A stretch of 64,000 nt of DNA from Citrobacter sp. On2M (GTDB lineage Bacteria > Pseudomonadota > Gammaproteobacteria > Enterobacterales > Enterobacteriaceae). The notes under the pieces were generated by a model. That model had not been told where the DNA came from, ran no database searches, and worked only from the letters and a program-made list of their open reading frames with translations. Location: assembly GCF_018035235.1 (NCBI RefSeq), contig NZ_WPCV01000004.1:930001-994000 (forward strand). The letters are read 5' to 3'. The position numbers were made by a program, and so were the translations under genes. Positions 12,132 to 21,645 of the stretch are shown here, one piece after another; position 1 is the first letter of the stretch, and each line of letters starts with the position of its first letter.

Positions 12132-12180
12132 CCGTGAGTCATTGGTTTCGGCGTGTAACGATATGTACAATGACTCACGG
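12132..12180. repeat. 13-bp perfect inverted repeat enclosing the asr RstA box
   Basis: CCGTGAGTCATTG (12132-12144) is answered exactly by CAATGACTCACGG (12168-12180) across a 23-base loop. It lies between the carboxypeptidase stop (12188) and the asr start, so it can act as the carboxypeptidase terminator. The RstA box occupies the loop edge. Confidence 0.85.
12154..12167 (-). promoter_or_regulatory. RstA box upstream of asr
   Basis: The minus strand reads TACATATCGTTACA, a full match to the RstA consensus TACATNTNGTTACA. It lies about 105 bases before the asr start codon. With rstA in the same window, direct activation of asr by RstA, as in E. coli, is expected. Confidence 0.85.
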
Positions 12181-12187
12181 TATGAGA

Positions 12188-13675
12188 TTACAAATAGCGG
12201 GCTTCCAGGTGAGCGCGGAAATAACGGCTGCTAAGCGGCTCCCCGGTGGCCTGGGTAATAAGCTGTTCAGTGGTAAAACGGCTGCCGTGCTGCCAGATAT
12301 TCTGACGTAACCAGTCAAATAATGCGCCAAACTCGCCTTGCGCAATAGACTGATTTAAATTCGGCAACGCGCGGTTAGCGGCACTGAATAACTGCGCTGC
12401 GTACATGGCACCTAAGGTATAAGAAGGGAAGTAGCCAAAGCCGCCGTCGGTCCAGTGAATATCCTGCATACAACCGTTACGATAGTTGCCGATCGTTGAC
12501 AGTCCCAGCCAGGCCTGCATTTTCTCATTCCACAATGCCGGGATATCATCCACTTCAATATCGCCATTAATGAGCTCACGTTCGATTTCATAACGCAGGA
12601 TCACGTGAGCGGGGTAGCTTACCTCATCGGCATCAACACGGATAAATCCGGGTTTAACCTGCTGATTCCAGGCGATGAAATTGCTTTCTTCAAACGCAGC
12701 CTGATCGCCAAAATACCGCCTCACCGCCGGAATTAACCGCGTCAGGAAGGCTTCACTACGGCCCAGTTGCATCTCGAAAAACAAACTCTGGGATTCATGA
12801 ATGGCGGTTGAGCGTGCCAAAGCGATAGGTTGACCTGACCAGTTGCGCGGCAGATTTTGCTCGTAGCGGGCGTGACCGGTTTCATGGATCACACCAAACA
12901 GCGCGCTGAGTAATTCGTTTTCATCATAGCGGGTGGTGATACGAACATCTTCCGGTACACCGCCACAGAAGGGATGTGCGCTGATATCCAGTCGGCCAGC
13001 CGTAAAATCGAATCCCAACTGAGCCATTGTTTCCAGACCCAGCTCACGCTGGAGAGCGGTTGGGAAGGGACCAACCGGGGCAATGAGCGACTGCTGAGAC
13101 TGCTTCGCCACAACGTTGTTGAGCAGGTTAGGAAGCCAGCTCTTAACGTCAGTAAACAGGACATCCAACTGGGCGCTGGTCATCCCTGGTTCAAAAATGT
13201 CCAGTAGCGCGTCATAAGGCGTACAGCCTTTAGCCTCTGCGCGCAGTCGGGCTTCTTCTCGGCTGTACTTCACGACTTCTTTCAGGTTGTCGGAAAATCC
13301 TTCCCAGTCATTCGCGGGGCGCTGGCTGCGCCAGGCGTGTTCGCAACGACTTCCCGCGAGTGATTTCGCTTCTACCAGCGATTCAGGCAACAACGATGCC
13401 TGGTGATGCAGACGCGACATTTCGCGCAGGTTGGCCTGCTCAACATCGTTGAGGTCTTCCTGTTGGGCCGCGGCGATCCACATTGCCACCTTCGGATCGG
13501 TTAACAGCTGGTGCTCGAGCACGCTCAACTCGGCCAGCGCTTCACCGCGTGCTTTACTGCCGCCGGATGGCATCATGGTAAACATGTCCCAACTGGCGAT
13601 TGCCGAGAGGTGGGAGAAGCGAGAGAGCCGCTGGAACGTGCGGGTGAGCTGATGGTAATTATCATTGCTACTCAT
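12188..13675 (-). CDS. M32-family carboxypeptidase (carboxypeptidase Taq type)
   Basis: A 495-residue cytosolic metallocarboxypeptidase of family M32. The zinc motif HETGH is at residues 264-268, with the third ligand Glu probably in IHESQSLFFE (about 294). No signal peptide. Family members remove C-terminal residues from peptides and have broad specificity. K-12 lacks it between asr and ynfM, but other enterics carry homologues. It is transcribed toward asr and separated from it by the 12132-12180 hairpin. No link to its neighbour msrPQ is evident beyond shared direction (gap 45 bases). Confidence 0.93.
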   Translation of the reverse strand: MSSNDNYHQLTRTFQRLSRFSHLSAIASWDMFTMMPSGGSKARGEALAELSVLEHQLLTDPKVAMWIAAAQQEDLNDVEQANLREMSRLHHQASLLPESLVEAKSLAGSRCEHAWRSQRPANDWEGFSDNLKEVVKYSREEARLRAEAKGCTPYDALLDIFEPGMTSAQLDVLFTDVKSWLPNLLNNVVAKQSQQSLIAPVGPFPTALQRELGLETMAQLGFDFTAGRLDISAHPFCGGVPEDVRITTRYDENELLSALFGVIHETGHARYEQNLPRNWSGQPIALARSTAIHESQSLFFEMQLGRSEAFLTRLIPAVRRYFGDQAAFEESNFIAWNQQVKPGFIRVDADEVSYPAHVILRYEIERELINGDIEVDDIPALWNEKMQAWLGLSTIGNYRNGCMQDIHWTDGGFGYFPSYTLGAMYAAQLFSAANRALPNLNQSIAQGEFGALFDWLRQNIWQHGSRFTTEQLITQATGEPLSSRYFRAHLEARYL

Positions 13676-13720
13676 TTTTTGTTCTCGTTCTGTTTAGGTG
13701 TATGAGAAGTTTACCGTGAT

Positions 13721-14347
13721 TCATTCACTTTTCATAAACACACCTTTGTAACCGGTTTTCCGTAACAGCTTTTTATAGCGAAAAGCCAGCAGCACGGCAA
13801 AACAAATGGCGTAGATAATGGGAAGCGGGGATAACACTTTTACTGACCACAGGTAATGAAGCGGTAGCAAAATGGCAGTCAGATAAACGTAATTGTGCAG
13901 TGTTTGCCAACGTTTACCCATTTTACGCTGCGCGGCTTGCGTGGACGTTAGCGTCAGCAAGAGTAAGATTATCCAACCTATTATGCCCAGCGTCAGCCAT
14001 GGGCGTGAAACCAGTTCACGTCCCAATAGTCCCAGATTTTGTATACCCAACTCCAGCAGCGCATAGCTGGTCAAATGCAGCGTGGCCCAGGCAAAACACC
14101 ATAAACCTAACAGCCGCCGAGTGCGAAACAGCAAAGGTTGTTTTGCATAGCGTGCAAGCGGCGATATTAGCAAAGTCACAAGTAAAAACTTCAGCGCAGT
14201 GATACCTGTAAAGTGCTGGATATCTTTTCCTGGGTCGGCACCTAATCCGCCATGCTGTACGGCCCAGAAAAGCCACACCAGGGGTAAAAAACCGGCGAGA
14301 TGCAGCAGCACTTTCAGGCCCGTTATCTGTTTTACGGTTAACCTCAC
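13721..14347 (-). CDS. msrQ: Haem-binding membrane subunit MsrQ
   Basis: A 208-residue inner-membrane b-type haem protein with about six helices, orthologous to E. coli MsrQ (YedZ). It passes electrons from the quinone pool to MsrP for repair of oxidised methionine in periplasmic proteins. It starts with GTG immediately after the msrP TAA (no gap), giving the conserved MRLT opening and implying translational coupling. Conserved His residues occur in [20 protein letters not shown] and [17 protein letters not shown], consistent with haem ligands. Confidence 0.94.
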   Translation of the reverse strand: MRLTVKQITGLKVLLHLAGFLPLVWLFWAVQHGGLGADPGKDIQHFTGITALKFLLVTLLISPLARYAKQPLLFRTRRLLGLWCFAWATLHLTSYALLELGIQNLGLLGRELVSRPWLTLGIIGWIILLLLTLTSTQAAQRKMGKRWQTLHNYVYLTAILLPLHYLWSVKVLSPLPIIYAICFAVLLAFRYKKLLRKTGYKGVFMKSE

Positions 14348-15352
14348 TTAAAAATACTCCCGTAGATTCATGCCCTGATATAAAGACGCCACCTCATCGG
14401 CATAACCATTAAAAGGCAATGTAGGCTGCCGCTGTACATCGAGAATGCCACCCGAACCGATAAAACGCTCTGAAGCCTGAGACCAGCGGGGGTGATCGAC
14501 CTGCGGATTTACATTGGCGAAAAAACCGTATTCGTTTGGCGCCGACATATTCCAGGTTGTCGGTGGCTGCTCTCGCGTTAGCTTAATACTGACTATCGAT
14601 TTAATACCCTTGAAGCCGTACTTCCAGGGGACCGTCAGGCGTATTGGCGCCCCGTTTTGTGGCGGCAACGCTTTGCCATACACGCCCACGGTCAGAAGTG
14701 TGAGCGGGTGCATGGCCTCATCCAAACGCAGACCTTCGACATAGGGATATTTCAGTCCTCCACCAATGAAGCGATCTTTCTGGCCAGGCATTTCGTCAGG
14801 GGCGTAGCGAGTTTCAAAAGCGACGTATTTGGCATGGCTGGTTGGCTCAACCAACGCCAATAATTTATGCAAGGGAAAGCCAACCCATGGCACGACCATT
14901 GACCAGCCCTCGACGCAACGCATCCGGTAAATGCGTTCTTCTAACGGAAAACGCGTGGTCAGTGCATCATGATCCAGCGTCAAAGGCTTGTTTACTTCAC
15001 CGCTGATAGTTAACGTCCAGGGCTCGGTTTTCAGGCTACCGGCATTCGCGGCAGGATCGGCTTTATCCAGACCAAATTCGTAGAAGTTGTTGTAGCCCGT
15101 CACCTTGTCTTCCGGCGTCAGGGGCAGATTGCTTTGCCAGCGCTCGGGTTTTGCGAATTCGAGCGTTTTGCCCGCCGGAACAGGTGGACGATCGTTACCT
15201 TTAAACCAATTCAACAAATTGGCCTGTGTCGGGGAAGACAACGATGCCGCAGCCGCGCCTATCCCAAGAGCTTTAAGGATCTGTCGACGTTGCATAAAAA
15301 AAACTGACTCGGCTGTTACATCAGCTTCCCGAAGTAGGCGTTTTTTCTGCAT
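14348..15352 (-). CDS. msrP: Periplasmic methionine sulfoxide reductase catalytic subunit MsrP
   Basis: A 334-residue molybdopterin enzyme of the sulfite-oxidase fold. The N-terminus has a Tat signal ([11 protein letters not shown], twin Arg), for folded export. The cofactor-ligating Cys is in RMRCVEGWS. MsrP reduces free and protein-bound methionine sulfoxide, both diastereomers, using electrons from MsrQ. In K-12 msrPQ sits with the hprRS system elsewhere on the chromosome; here it diverges from a different two-component system, and the shared 190-base gap holds two strong inverted repeats. Confidence 0.96.
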   Translation of the reverse strand: MQKKRLLREADVTAESVFFMQRRQILKALGIGAAAASLSSPTQANLLNWFKGNDRPPVPAGKTLEFAKPERWQSNLPLTPEDKVTGYNNFYEFGLDKADPAANAGSLKTEPWTLTISGEVNKPLTLDHDALTTRFPLEERIYRMRCVEGWSMVVPWVGFPLHKLLALVEPTSHAKYVAFETRYAPDEMPGQKDRFIGGGLKYPYVEGLRLDEAMHPLTLLTVGVYGKALPPQNGAPIRLTVPWKYGFKGIKSIVSIKLTREQPPTTWNMSAPNEYGFFANVNPQVDHPRWSQASERFIGSGGILDVQRQPTLPFNGYADEVASLYQGMNLREYF

Positions 15353-15385
15353 AACTTTTCCTTTTTGTTGTCATATTGAGGAAAA

Positions 15386-15405
15386 CAAAGCGACGTTTCG
15401 CTTTG
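15386..15405. promoter_or_regulatory. 8-4-8 perfect inverted repeat before msrP
   Basis: CAAAGCGA, CGTT, TCGCTTTG is a perfect dyad centred 43 bases upstream of the msrP start, in the gap shared with the response regulator gene. It is a candidate operator or leader hairpin; no known regulator consensus was recognised. Confidence 0.55.
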
Positions 15406-15439
15406 AATGCCTGACGTGTCTATATCGACATACTGGGCG

Positions 15440-15454
15440 CAGGGGTATCCCCTG
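15440..15454. promoter_or_regulatory. 6-3-6 perfect inverted repeat in the msrP/regulator gap
   Basis: CAGGGG, TAT, CCCCTG lies mid-gap between msrP and the divergent two-component genes. Its GC richness in an otherwise AT-leaning gap makes it a candidate regulator-binding site. Confidence 0.5.
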
Positions 15455-15541
15455 ATCCTCACGAAAAGTTAAAAATTTTGTGATAACTTCCGCCCCTTGC
15501 CTGAGGTAAGCTTTCAGTATGACGAGAGGGGGATGACACTG

Positions 15542-16264
15542 ATGACTGGCGCAAAAAAGATATTTCTGGTGGAAGATGACAGTGATATTGCCTCACTTTT
15601 GCAACTGAGTCTGAAGGATGAGGGGTACGAAATTATACATGAAGCAAATGGTGCGCGTGCGCTTGAGCAACTCGAGAAGCACGTCTGGGATGCCGTTATC
15701 CTCGATTTGATGCTGCCAGGAGTGGACGGCTTGGAGATTTGTCGTCGCATTCGTCAAATGAGTTTCTATCTACCCGTCATCATTATCAGCGCCCGTACCA
15801 GTGAAACGCACCGTGTTCTGGGGCTGGAAATGGGCGCCGATGATTATTTAGCTAAACCTTTCTCCGTGCTGGAGTTAATGGCTCGGGTGAAGGCGTTATT
15901 TCGCCGTCAGGAGGCAATGAGTCAGAACCTGCGTATGGAGGCCGGGATTATCACCGTTCATGGCGTAGAGATTGATCCATTAGCCCGGGAGGTCCGCTTG
16001 CAAGGTAAAACCCTCGATTTGACGCCGCGGGAGTTCGATTTGCTCTATTTTTTCGCCCGTCATCCAGGAGAGGTTTTTTCGCGTCAGGCACTGTTAGATC
16101 AGGTGTGGGGCTACCAGCATGAAGGGTATGAACATACGGTGAACAGCCATATCAATCGTCTGCGGACCAAAATTGAAAAAGATGCGGCTGAGCCGGAAAT
16201 TATTCTCACCGTTTGGGGAAGAGGCTATAAGCTTGCTGCGGTTAACGCGGAGCATCAGTCATGA
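15542..16264 (+). CDS. OmpR-family response regulator next to msrPQ
   Basis: A 240-residue response regulator: receiver domain residues 5-120 (acidic VEDD, phosphoacceptor Asp55 in VILDLMLPG, Thr/Ser in ISARTS, Lys in AKPFSV), and a winged-helix effector domain at about 140-235. The ATG at 15542 lies nine bases after AGAGGGGG and was preferred; 15533 is a nearby alternative. It overlaps the kinase gene by 4 bases (ATGA). I do not recognise it as HprR or any named K-12 regulator. Control of msrPQ is inferred from divergent placement only. Confidence 0.88.
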   Translation: MTGAKKIFLVEDDSDIASLLQLSLKDEGYEIIHEANGARALEQLEKHVWDAVILDLMLPGVDGLEICRRIRQMSFYLPVIIISARTSETHRVLGLEMGADDYLAKPFSVLELMARVKALFRRQEAMSQNLRMEAGIITVHGVEIDPLAREVRLQGKTLDLTPREFDLLYFFARHPGEVFSRQALLDQVWGYQHEGYEHTVNSHINRLRTKIEKDAAEPEIILTVWGRGYKLAAVNAEHQS

Positions 16265-17751
16265 TTTATCGCCTGTCGCTGAGCCAGCGACTGACCCTGG
16301 TCTTTACCGCCATTATGCTGATTTGCGCGGTTGCCGTCAGCGCTGTTCAGATCCGCAGCAGTAAACAGTATGGTGATGCGATGGTGCAAAGGCTCTCGTT
16401 GGCGTTGGCGAGTAAGATTGTCGAAAGTGAGCCACTTATTGACTCCAGCGGGCAAGTTAATCGCCAGACCTTAAAAGGACTTTTCAATCACCTGATGACG
16501 CTCAATCCAAGCGTGGAGCTGTATCTGGTTTCACCGTCCGGTGAATTACTCGCTGATGCTGCCCCGCCTGGGCATCTGCAGCGACAGAAAATTAGCGTAC
16601 AACCAATTAAAGCGTTCCTTAATTCGAACGAGTTGCCCGTATATGGCAACGATCCGCGCAGTAGTCAGCAAAAGGTTTTTAGCGCCGCGCCAGTGTTATT
16701 CAACGGTGAGCTGCACGGCTATTTGTACATCATTCTCCAGGGCGAAGACCTGAATATGCTGGCAAATAACGCCTGGCAAAAAACGCTTTGGAACACCGTG
16801 GCCGGGACGTTAATTCTGGTTTTATTCGCTGGTGCAATCGCGGGGTTCCTGGTGTGGCGATGGGTGACGAATCCGGTGAAAAGGCTGACCGGTCAGGTGG
16901 TCAAACTGGAACAGGACAGCATTAGCGTTATTAAACAGCTGGCACAAAAAAATCCTGATTCGGCTCCGGCGAATGAGATTGCCTTACTGAACAACGCGTT
17001 TATCGAGTTAGCGCAGAAAATCGCACAGCAGTGGGATTTATTGGCTGACAGCGATCGTCAGCGCAGAGAATTTATTGCCAATATCTCACACGATTTACGC
17101 ACGCCGCTCACATCGCTGCTGGGGTACCTGGAAATGCTGTCGCTGAAAGCGGATACGATGACGCCGGATGAAAACCGGCATTATCTGAGTATCGCGTTAC
17201 GCCAGGGGCATAAGGTTCGTCATCTGTCGAAACAGTTGTTTGAGCTGGCGCGACTGGAGCATGGTGGTATAAAACCGCAGCGCGAGCGTTTTGCAATTGG
17301 CGAGCTTATCCAGGATGTGGCGCAGAAATTTGATCTCCCCGTTGCCACGCGTCATTTGCAGTTGCACCTTGAAGTAATGGGGCCGTTGCCATTGGTGAAT
17401 GCCGATTTATCAATGATGGAAAGAGTGGTGACGAATTTGCTGGATAATGCTATCCGTCATACGCCTGACGGGGGCGATGTATGGTTGAAAGTCTGGTGTG
17501 ATGCAGACCGCCTATTAGCGGAAGTGCAGGACAGCGGACCTGGGGTGGAGGACGCTGTACGAGAAGTCTTATTTCAGCGCCCCACCGCGTTAATTCCCCG
17601 TGAGCAGCGGGCTGAACGTGGTGGTCTGGGCTTACTGATTGTGCGAAGAATGCTCGAGCTGCATGGGGGGGATATAAGCCTGGTTAATTCATCGGCAGGG
17701 GCCTGCTTCCGTTTTACGTTGCCGCTGGCGGATTCTCCACTGAGTAGCTGA
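16261..17751 (+). CDS. Sensor histidine kinase partner of the 15542 regulator
   Basis: A 496-residue membrane kinase: TM1 at about 10-30, a periplasmic sensor region of about 145 residues, TM2 at about 177-200, HAMP to about 250, H-box FIANISHDLRTP with His277, N-box NLLDNAIRH (392-400), and G-boxes DSGPG and GGLGLLI (454-460). All catalytic motifs are intact, so it should be active. The signal is unknown. ATGA overlap with the regulator shows one operon. No Cys-rich or metal-ligand cluster stands out in the sensor loop. Confidence 0.92.
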   Translation: MIYRLSLSQRLTLVFTAIMLICAVAVSAVQIRSSKQYGDAMVQRLSLALASKIVESEPLIDSSGQVNRQTLKGLFNHLMTLNPSVELYLVSPSGELLADAAPPGHLQRQKISVQPIKAFLNSNELPVYGNDPRSSQQKVFSAAPVLFNGELHGYLYIILQGEDLNMLANNAWQKTLWNTVAGTLILVLFAGAIAGFLVWRWVTNPVKRLTGQVVKLEQDSISVIKQLAQKNPDSAPANEIALLNNAFIELAQKIAQQWDLLADSDRQRREFIANISHDLRTPLTSLLGYLEMLSLKADTMTPDENRHYLSIALRQGHKVRHLSKQLFELARLEHGGIKPQRERFAIGELIQDVAQKFDLPVATRHLQLHLEVMGPLPLVNADLSMMERVVTNLLDNAIRHTPDGGDVWLKVWCDADRLLAEVQDSGPGVEDAVREVLFQRPTALIPREQRAERGGLGLLIVRRMLELHGGDISLVNSSAGACFRFTLPLADSPLSS

Positions 17752-17885
17752 GATGATATTCCTGAGTAAAGAGAGGCTATAACACTTCCTGGCATTGATG
17801 CCGATTATGCTGCATATAGTGATGAATTGAACGGTTATTGCCCTGCAAATGGCGGCTCAGATGTTACTGTCAGGTTCATGAAGAT

Positions 17886-17906
17886 GATGCCCGGAGGCCG
17901 GGCATC
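17886..17906 (-). terminator. Hairpin at the ynfM 3' end
   Basis: A perfect 9-bp stem GATGCCCGG/CCGGGCATC with a three-base loop lies 5 bases past the ynfM stop. The following T content is modest. Confidence 0.7.
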
Positions 17907-17911
17907 GAGGA

Positions 17912-19186
17912 TTACACGTGCAGACGATGGTGTAAACGTGTGCCGACCAGCAACGCCAGCACCAGCATCAGGGCGATAAATCCGCCTACGCCGTTCCAGC
18001 CATAGCTGTGCCAGAATACACCGCCCAGCGTGCCAGCAATGCTGGATCCCAGATAATAACTGAACAGATATAAGGAAGAGGCCTGGCCTTTAGCGCGTTT
18101 TGCCCGTGGCCCAATCCAACTGCTTGCCACGGAGTGCGCGGCAAAGAATCCAGCTGAAAAGAGCAGCATCCCGGCGAAAATTAGCCATAGCGATGTAAAA
18201 AGGGTCATCAACAGCCCAACCAGCATCACGCCGGTTGAAAACAACATTACCGGGCCGCGTCCGTAGCGGGTGGTCATCGAACCTGCTTTCGGCGAACTCC
18301 AGGTCCCGGTCAAATACGCCACTGACAGCAGGCCGACAACAGCCTGGCTGAGTTCCCACGGGGAGAGCATCAGACGGTAGCCGATGTAGTTAAACAACGT
18401 CACAAAAGATCCCATTAACAAGAAACCTTCGGCGAACAGCAGCGGCAACCCTCTGTCGCGCCAGTGCAAACGAAAGTTAATAAATAACGTCTTCGGGCGC
18501 AGCGACGTCGGTCTGAAATGACGAGATTCCGGCAAGATTTTCCAGAACATCAGCGCGGAGGCAAGGGCAAAACACCCGATCGCCGCCAACGCGATACGCC
18601 AGTTAAAGAAGTCGGTAAACACGCCGCTGATCAAACGACCACTCATACCACCAATCGAGTTACCGCTGATATATAAACCCATTGAAAAGGCGACGAAGCT
18701 GGGATGAATTTCCTCACTCAGGTAGGTCATACCCACTGCCGCCACGCCGCTCAGCGAAAGGCCTATCAGTGCGCGCATGATTAAAATACCGTGCCAGCTG
18801 GTCATCATCGTGGAAAGCAACGTACAGCAGGACGCAAGCAGGAGTGCCGTTACCATTACCGGCTTGCGACCTATCGCATCAGAAAGTGGGCCGGTAAACA
18901 ATAAACCAATGGCGAGCATCGCCGTTGAGATGGAAAGCGAAATACTGCTGCTGGCGGGAGAGACCCCAAACTCGTGTGAGAGCACGGGCAGAATGGGTTG
19001 CACACAATAGAGGAGAGCAAAAGTTGCCAGTCCGGCAGAAAACAGCGCCAGCGTGACGCGCATAAATGGGGATGTGCCACGTTTGATAAAACCATCCGGC
19101 GTGGTAACTCTCTGTGCATCAACATCGCTTGCCGGCGCGGTATCGACAGTTGTTGTACGGCTCACTTGAAATCCTTGCTCAATCAA
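17912..19186 (-). CDS. ynfM: MFS transporter YnfM
   Basis: A 424-residue major facilitator with about 12 helices after a 40-residue hydrophilic N-terminus. Motif A is visible (GPLSDAIGRKPVM). E. coli YnfM is an uncharacterised MFS exporter, reported in some screens as an arabinose or drug efflux candidate. It diverges from the LysR gene ynfL over an 86-base AT-rich gap, the classic arrangement for a LysR-controlled target. Confidence 0.9.
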   Translation of the reverse strand: MIEQGFQVSRTTTVDTAPASDVDAQRVTTPDGFIKRGTSPFMRVTLALFSAGLATFALLYCVQPILPVLSHEFGVSPASSSISLSISTAMLAIGLLFTGPLSDAIGRKPVMVTALLLASCCTLLSTMMTSWHGILIMRALIGLSLSGVAAVGMTYLSEEIHPSFVAFSMGLYISGNSIGGMSGRLISGVFTDFFNWRIALAAIGCFALASALMFWKILPESRHFRPTSLRPKTLFINFRLHWRDRGLPLLFAEGFLLMGSFVTLFNYIGYRLMLSPWELSQAVVGLLSVAYLTGTWSSPKAGSMTTRYGRGPVMLFSTGVMLVGLLMTLFTSLWLIFAGMLLFSAGFFAAHSVASSWIGPRAKRAKGQASSLYLFSYYLGSSIAGTLGGVFWHSYGWNGVGGFIALMLVLALLVGTRLHHRLHV

Positions 19187-19272
19187 TTACCTCTACAGGT
19201 CTAGCCTTAAGAGTATGAAACTCACAATATTCTGTCTAATATATTAATAATCTCAAATAATATTTTAAAAAT

Positions 19273-20181
19273 ATGAATATCGAATTGCGTCATTTACGTT
19301 ACTTTGTGGCGGTTGCCGAAGAGCTGCATTTTGGTCGAGCTGCGGCTCGACTGAATATTTCGCAACCGCCACTCAGCCAGCAAATCCAGATCCTGGAACA
19401 GCAGGTCGGTGCCCGACTTCTGGCGCGCACTAACCGTAGCGTGGCGCTGACGTCTGCCGGCAAGCAGTTTCTGGCGGACAGCCGACAGATCCTTAGTCTG
19501 GTTAATGAAGCCGCTGCCAGGGCTGAGCGTTTGCATCTGGGAGAAGCAGGGGAGTTGCGTATCGGCTTTACATCATCGGCGCCGTTTATCAAAGCAGTTT
19601 CTGATACGTTATCCCTGTTCCGCCAGAGCTACCCTGCAGTCCATATGCAAACCCGGGAAATGAATACGCGCGAGCAAATTGCCCCGCTTAACGAAGGAAC
19701 GTTGGATTTAGGACTATTACGCAACACGCATCTTCCGGAAACGCTGGAGCGTGAAATTATTCTGCATGAGCCCTTGATGGCGATGATCCCGCGCGCGCAT
19801 CCGCTGGCGCAAAAGCCGGTAGTTACGCTGGCAGAGCTGGCCAACGAACCCTTTGTCTTTTTTGATCCACACGTGGGGACGGGGTTGTATGACGATATTC
19901 TTGGTCTGATGCGTCGCTATGGACTGAAGCCTACTATCGCTCAGGAGGTTGGTGAGGCGATGACTATCATTGGGCTGGTGGCTGCAGGATTAGGTGTTTC
20001 CATTCTTCCCGCGTCCTTTAAACGGGTGCAATTGTATGAAATGTGTTGGCTCCCGATAGCGGAAGAAGATGCCGTCTCAGAAATGTGGTTAGTGTGGCCT
20101 AAGCATCATGAACAAAGTCACGCCGCACAGCGCTTTCGCGAGCAACTGCTGGCGGTTGTTCATACGATTAATTTAGTTTAA
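19273..20181 (+). CDS. ynfL: LysR-family regulator YnfL
   Basis: A 302-residue LysR-type regulator: helix-turn-helix at about residues 18-40 (LHFGRAAARLNISQPPLSQQI) and a substrate-binding domain at 90-300. It is divergent from ynfM and likely controls it, since LysR regulators usually act on the adjacent divergent gene. The effector is unknown. Length matches the E. coli orthologue. Confidence 0.92.
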   Translation: MNIELRHLRYFVAVAEELHFGRAAARLNISQPPLSQQIQILEQQVGARLLARTNRSVALTSAGKQFLADSRQILSLVNEAAARAERLHLGEAGELRIGFTSSAPFIKAVSDTLSLFRQSYPAVHMQTREMNTREQIAPLNEGTLDLGLLRNTHLPETLEREIILHEPLMAMIPRAHPLAQKPVVTLAELANEPFVFFDPHVGTGLYDDILGLMRRYGLKPTIAQEVGEAMTIIGLVAAGLGVSILPASFKRVQLYEMCWLPIAEEDAVSEMWLVWPKHHEQSHAAQRFREQLLAVVHTINLV

Positions 20182-20194
20182 AAATGGGCGAAAA

Positions 20195-20210
20195 TGTGCA
20201 GTAAATCACA
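20195..20210. promoter_or_regulatory. CRP-like site upstream of mlc
   Basis: TGTGC-AGTAAA-TCACA matches the CRP consensus TGTGA-N6-TCACA in 9 of 10 arm positions, about 90 bases before the mlc start. CRP control of mlc is known in E. coli. Confidence 0.7.
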
Positions 20211-20265
20211 CGGCTAAGTAAAAATTTGACGGGAGCCATTGAAGTGCTTCACCATAGTCTACAGA

Positions 20266-20287
20266 TTATTTCGGAGCGCGAAAATAA
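20266..20287. promoter_or_regulatory. Mlc-type operator upstream of mlc
   Basis: TTATTTCGGAGCG then CGAAAATAA forms an imperfect dyad of the Mlc/NagC class just before the mlc ribosome site (AGGGAG). Mlc represses its own gene in E. coli, so autoregulation is likely. Confidence 0.65.
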
Positions 20288-20299
20288 AGGGAGTAAGTG

Positions 20300-21520
20300 G
20301 TGGTTGCTGATAGTCAGCCTGGGCATATCGATCAAATTAAGCAGACCAATGCGGGCGCGGTTTATCGCCTGATTGATCAGCTGGGTCCGGTATCGCGTAT
20401 TGATCTCTCTCGCCTGGCACAATTGGCGCCTGCCAGCATTACTAAAATTGTCCGCGAAATGCTCGAGGCGCACCTGGTACAAGAGCTGGAAATCAAGGAG
20501 GCGGGAAGCCGTGGGCGTCCGGCCGTTGGGCTGGTTGTTGAAACGGAAGCCTGGCACTACTTATCTATTCGTATCAGTCGCGGAGAGATTTTTTTGGCGT
20601 TGCGCGATCTGAGCAGCAAGCTGGTGGTTGAAGATTGTCTTGAGATGGCGCTGGTCAGTGAAACCCCGTTGCTGGAACGTGTTATTACCCAGGTCGATCA
20701 GTTTTTCATCCGCCACCAGCAAAAGCTGGAGCGCTTAACCTCCATCGCCATCACCTTACCCGGTATTATTGATACTGAAAACGGTATCGTCCATCGCATG
20801 CCGTTTTACGAAGATGTCAAAGAGATGCCGCTTGGGCAGGCTCTTGAAAATCATACTGGTGTACCGGTGTATATTCAGCACGATATCAGCGCCTGGACCA
20901 TGGCCGAGGCACTTTTTGGTGCATCGCGTGGCGCGCGCGATGTCATTCAGGTGGTGATCGATCATAACGTGGGTGCAGGGGTGATCACCGACGGTCATTT
21001 ACTGCATGCTGGCAGCAGTAGTCTGGTTGAAATTGGGCATACACAGGTGGATCCCTATGGTAAACGCTGCTATTGCGGCAACCATGGTTGCCTGGAAACG
21101 ATTGCCAGCGTCGACAGCGTGCTGGAACTCGCACAGGTGCGATTGAAACAGTCAATGAGTTCTTCTCTACACGGGCAACCGTTAACGGTAGACGCGCTGT
21201 GTCTGGCGGCCATGCAGGGAGATTTGTTGGCGAAGGATATCATTAGCGGCGTCGGAACCCATGTAGGCAGAATTCTTGCCATCATGGTGAATTTGTTCAA
21301 CCCGCAAAAGATATTGATTGGTTCTCCGTTCAGCAAAGCGGCGGATATTTTGTTTCCCACTATTGCTGACAGCATCCGTCAGCAGGCGCTTCCGGCCTAC
21401 AGTCAGCATATTGTCGTCGAAAGTACGCAGTTCACCAATCAAGGAACGATGGCCGGTGCGGCGCTCGTTAAGGACGCGATGTATAACGGTTCTTTGTTGA
21501 TTCGTCTATTACAGGGTTAA
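20300..21520 (+). CDS. mlc: Transcriptional repressor Mlc (DgsA)
   Basis: A 406-residue ROK-family repressor of sugar phosphotransferase genes (ptsG, ptsHI, manXYZ, malT). It has an N-terminal helix-turn-helix (about residues 25-60, SRIDLSRLAQLAPASITKIV) and a ROK domain with zinc motif CYCGNHGCLE near residue 257. Mlc is sequestered by unphosphorylated EIICB-Glc when glucose is transported. Two in-frame GTG codons occur (20297, 20300); the second gives the family MVA start behind AAGGGAG. CRP and Mlc sites lie upstream. Confidence 0.96.
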   Translation: MVADSQPGHIDQIKQTNAGAVYRLIDQLGPVSRIDLSRLAQLAPASITKIVREMLEAHLVQELEIKEAGSRGRPAVGLVVETEAWHYLSIRISRGEIFLALRDLSSKLVVEDCLEMALVSETPLLERVITQVDQFFIRHQQKLERLTSIAITLPGIIDTENGIVHRMPFYEDVKEMPLGQALENHTGVPVYIQHDISAWTMAEALFGASRGARDVIQVVIDHNVGAGVITDGHLLHAGSSSLVEIGHTQVDPYGKRCYCGNHGCLETIASVDSVLELAQVRLKQSMSSSLHGQPLTVDALCLAAMQGDLLAKDIISGVGTHVGRILAIMVNLFNPQKILIGSPFSKAADILFPTIADSIRQQALPAYSQHIVVESTQFTNQGTMAGAALVKDAMYNGSLLIRLLQG

Positions 21521-21645
21521 CATTTTTTAACTGTTGTACGAAAAATTGCGCTATCTCAAGCCGATTCTTATCGCCATACCTTAGACTTTCTCCACTGTTT
21601 TATTTTCCTGATTTATATTTTCAAAGCATAACGGTGGAGTTAGTG

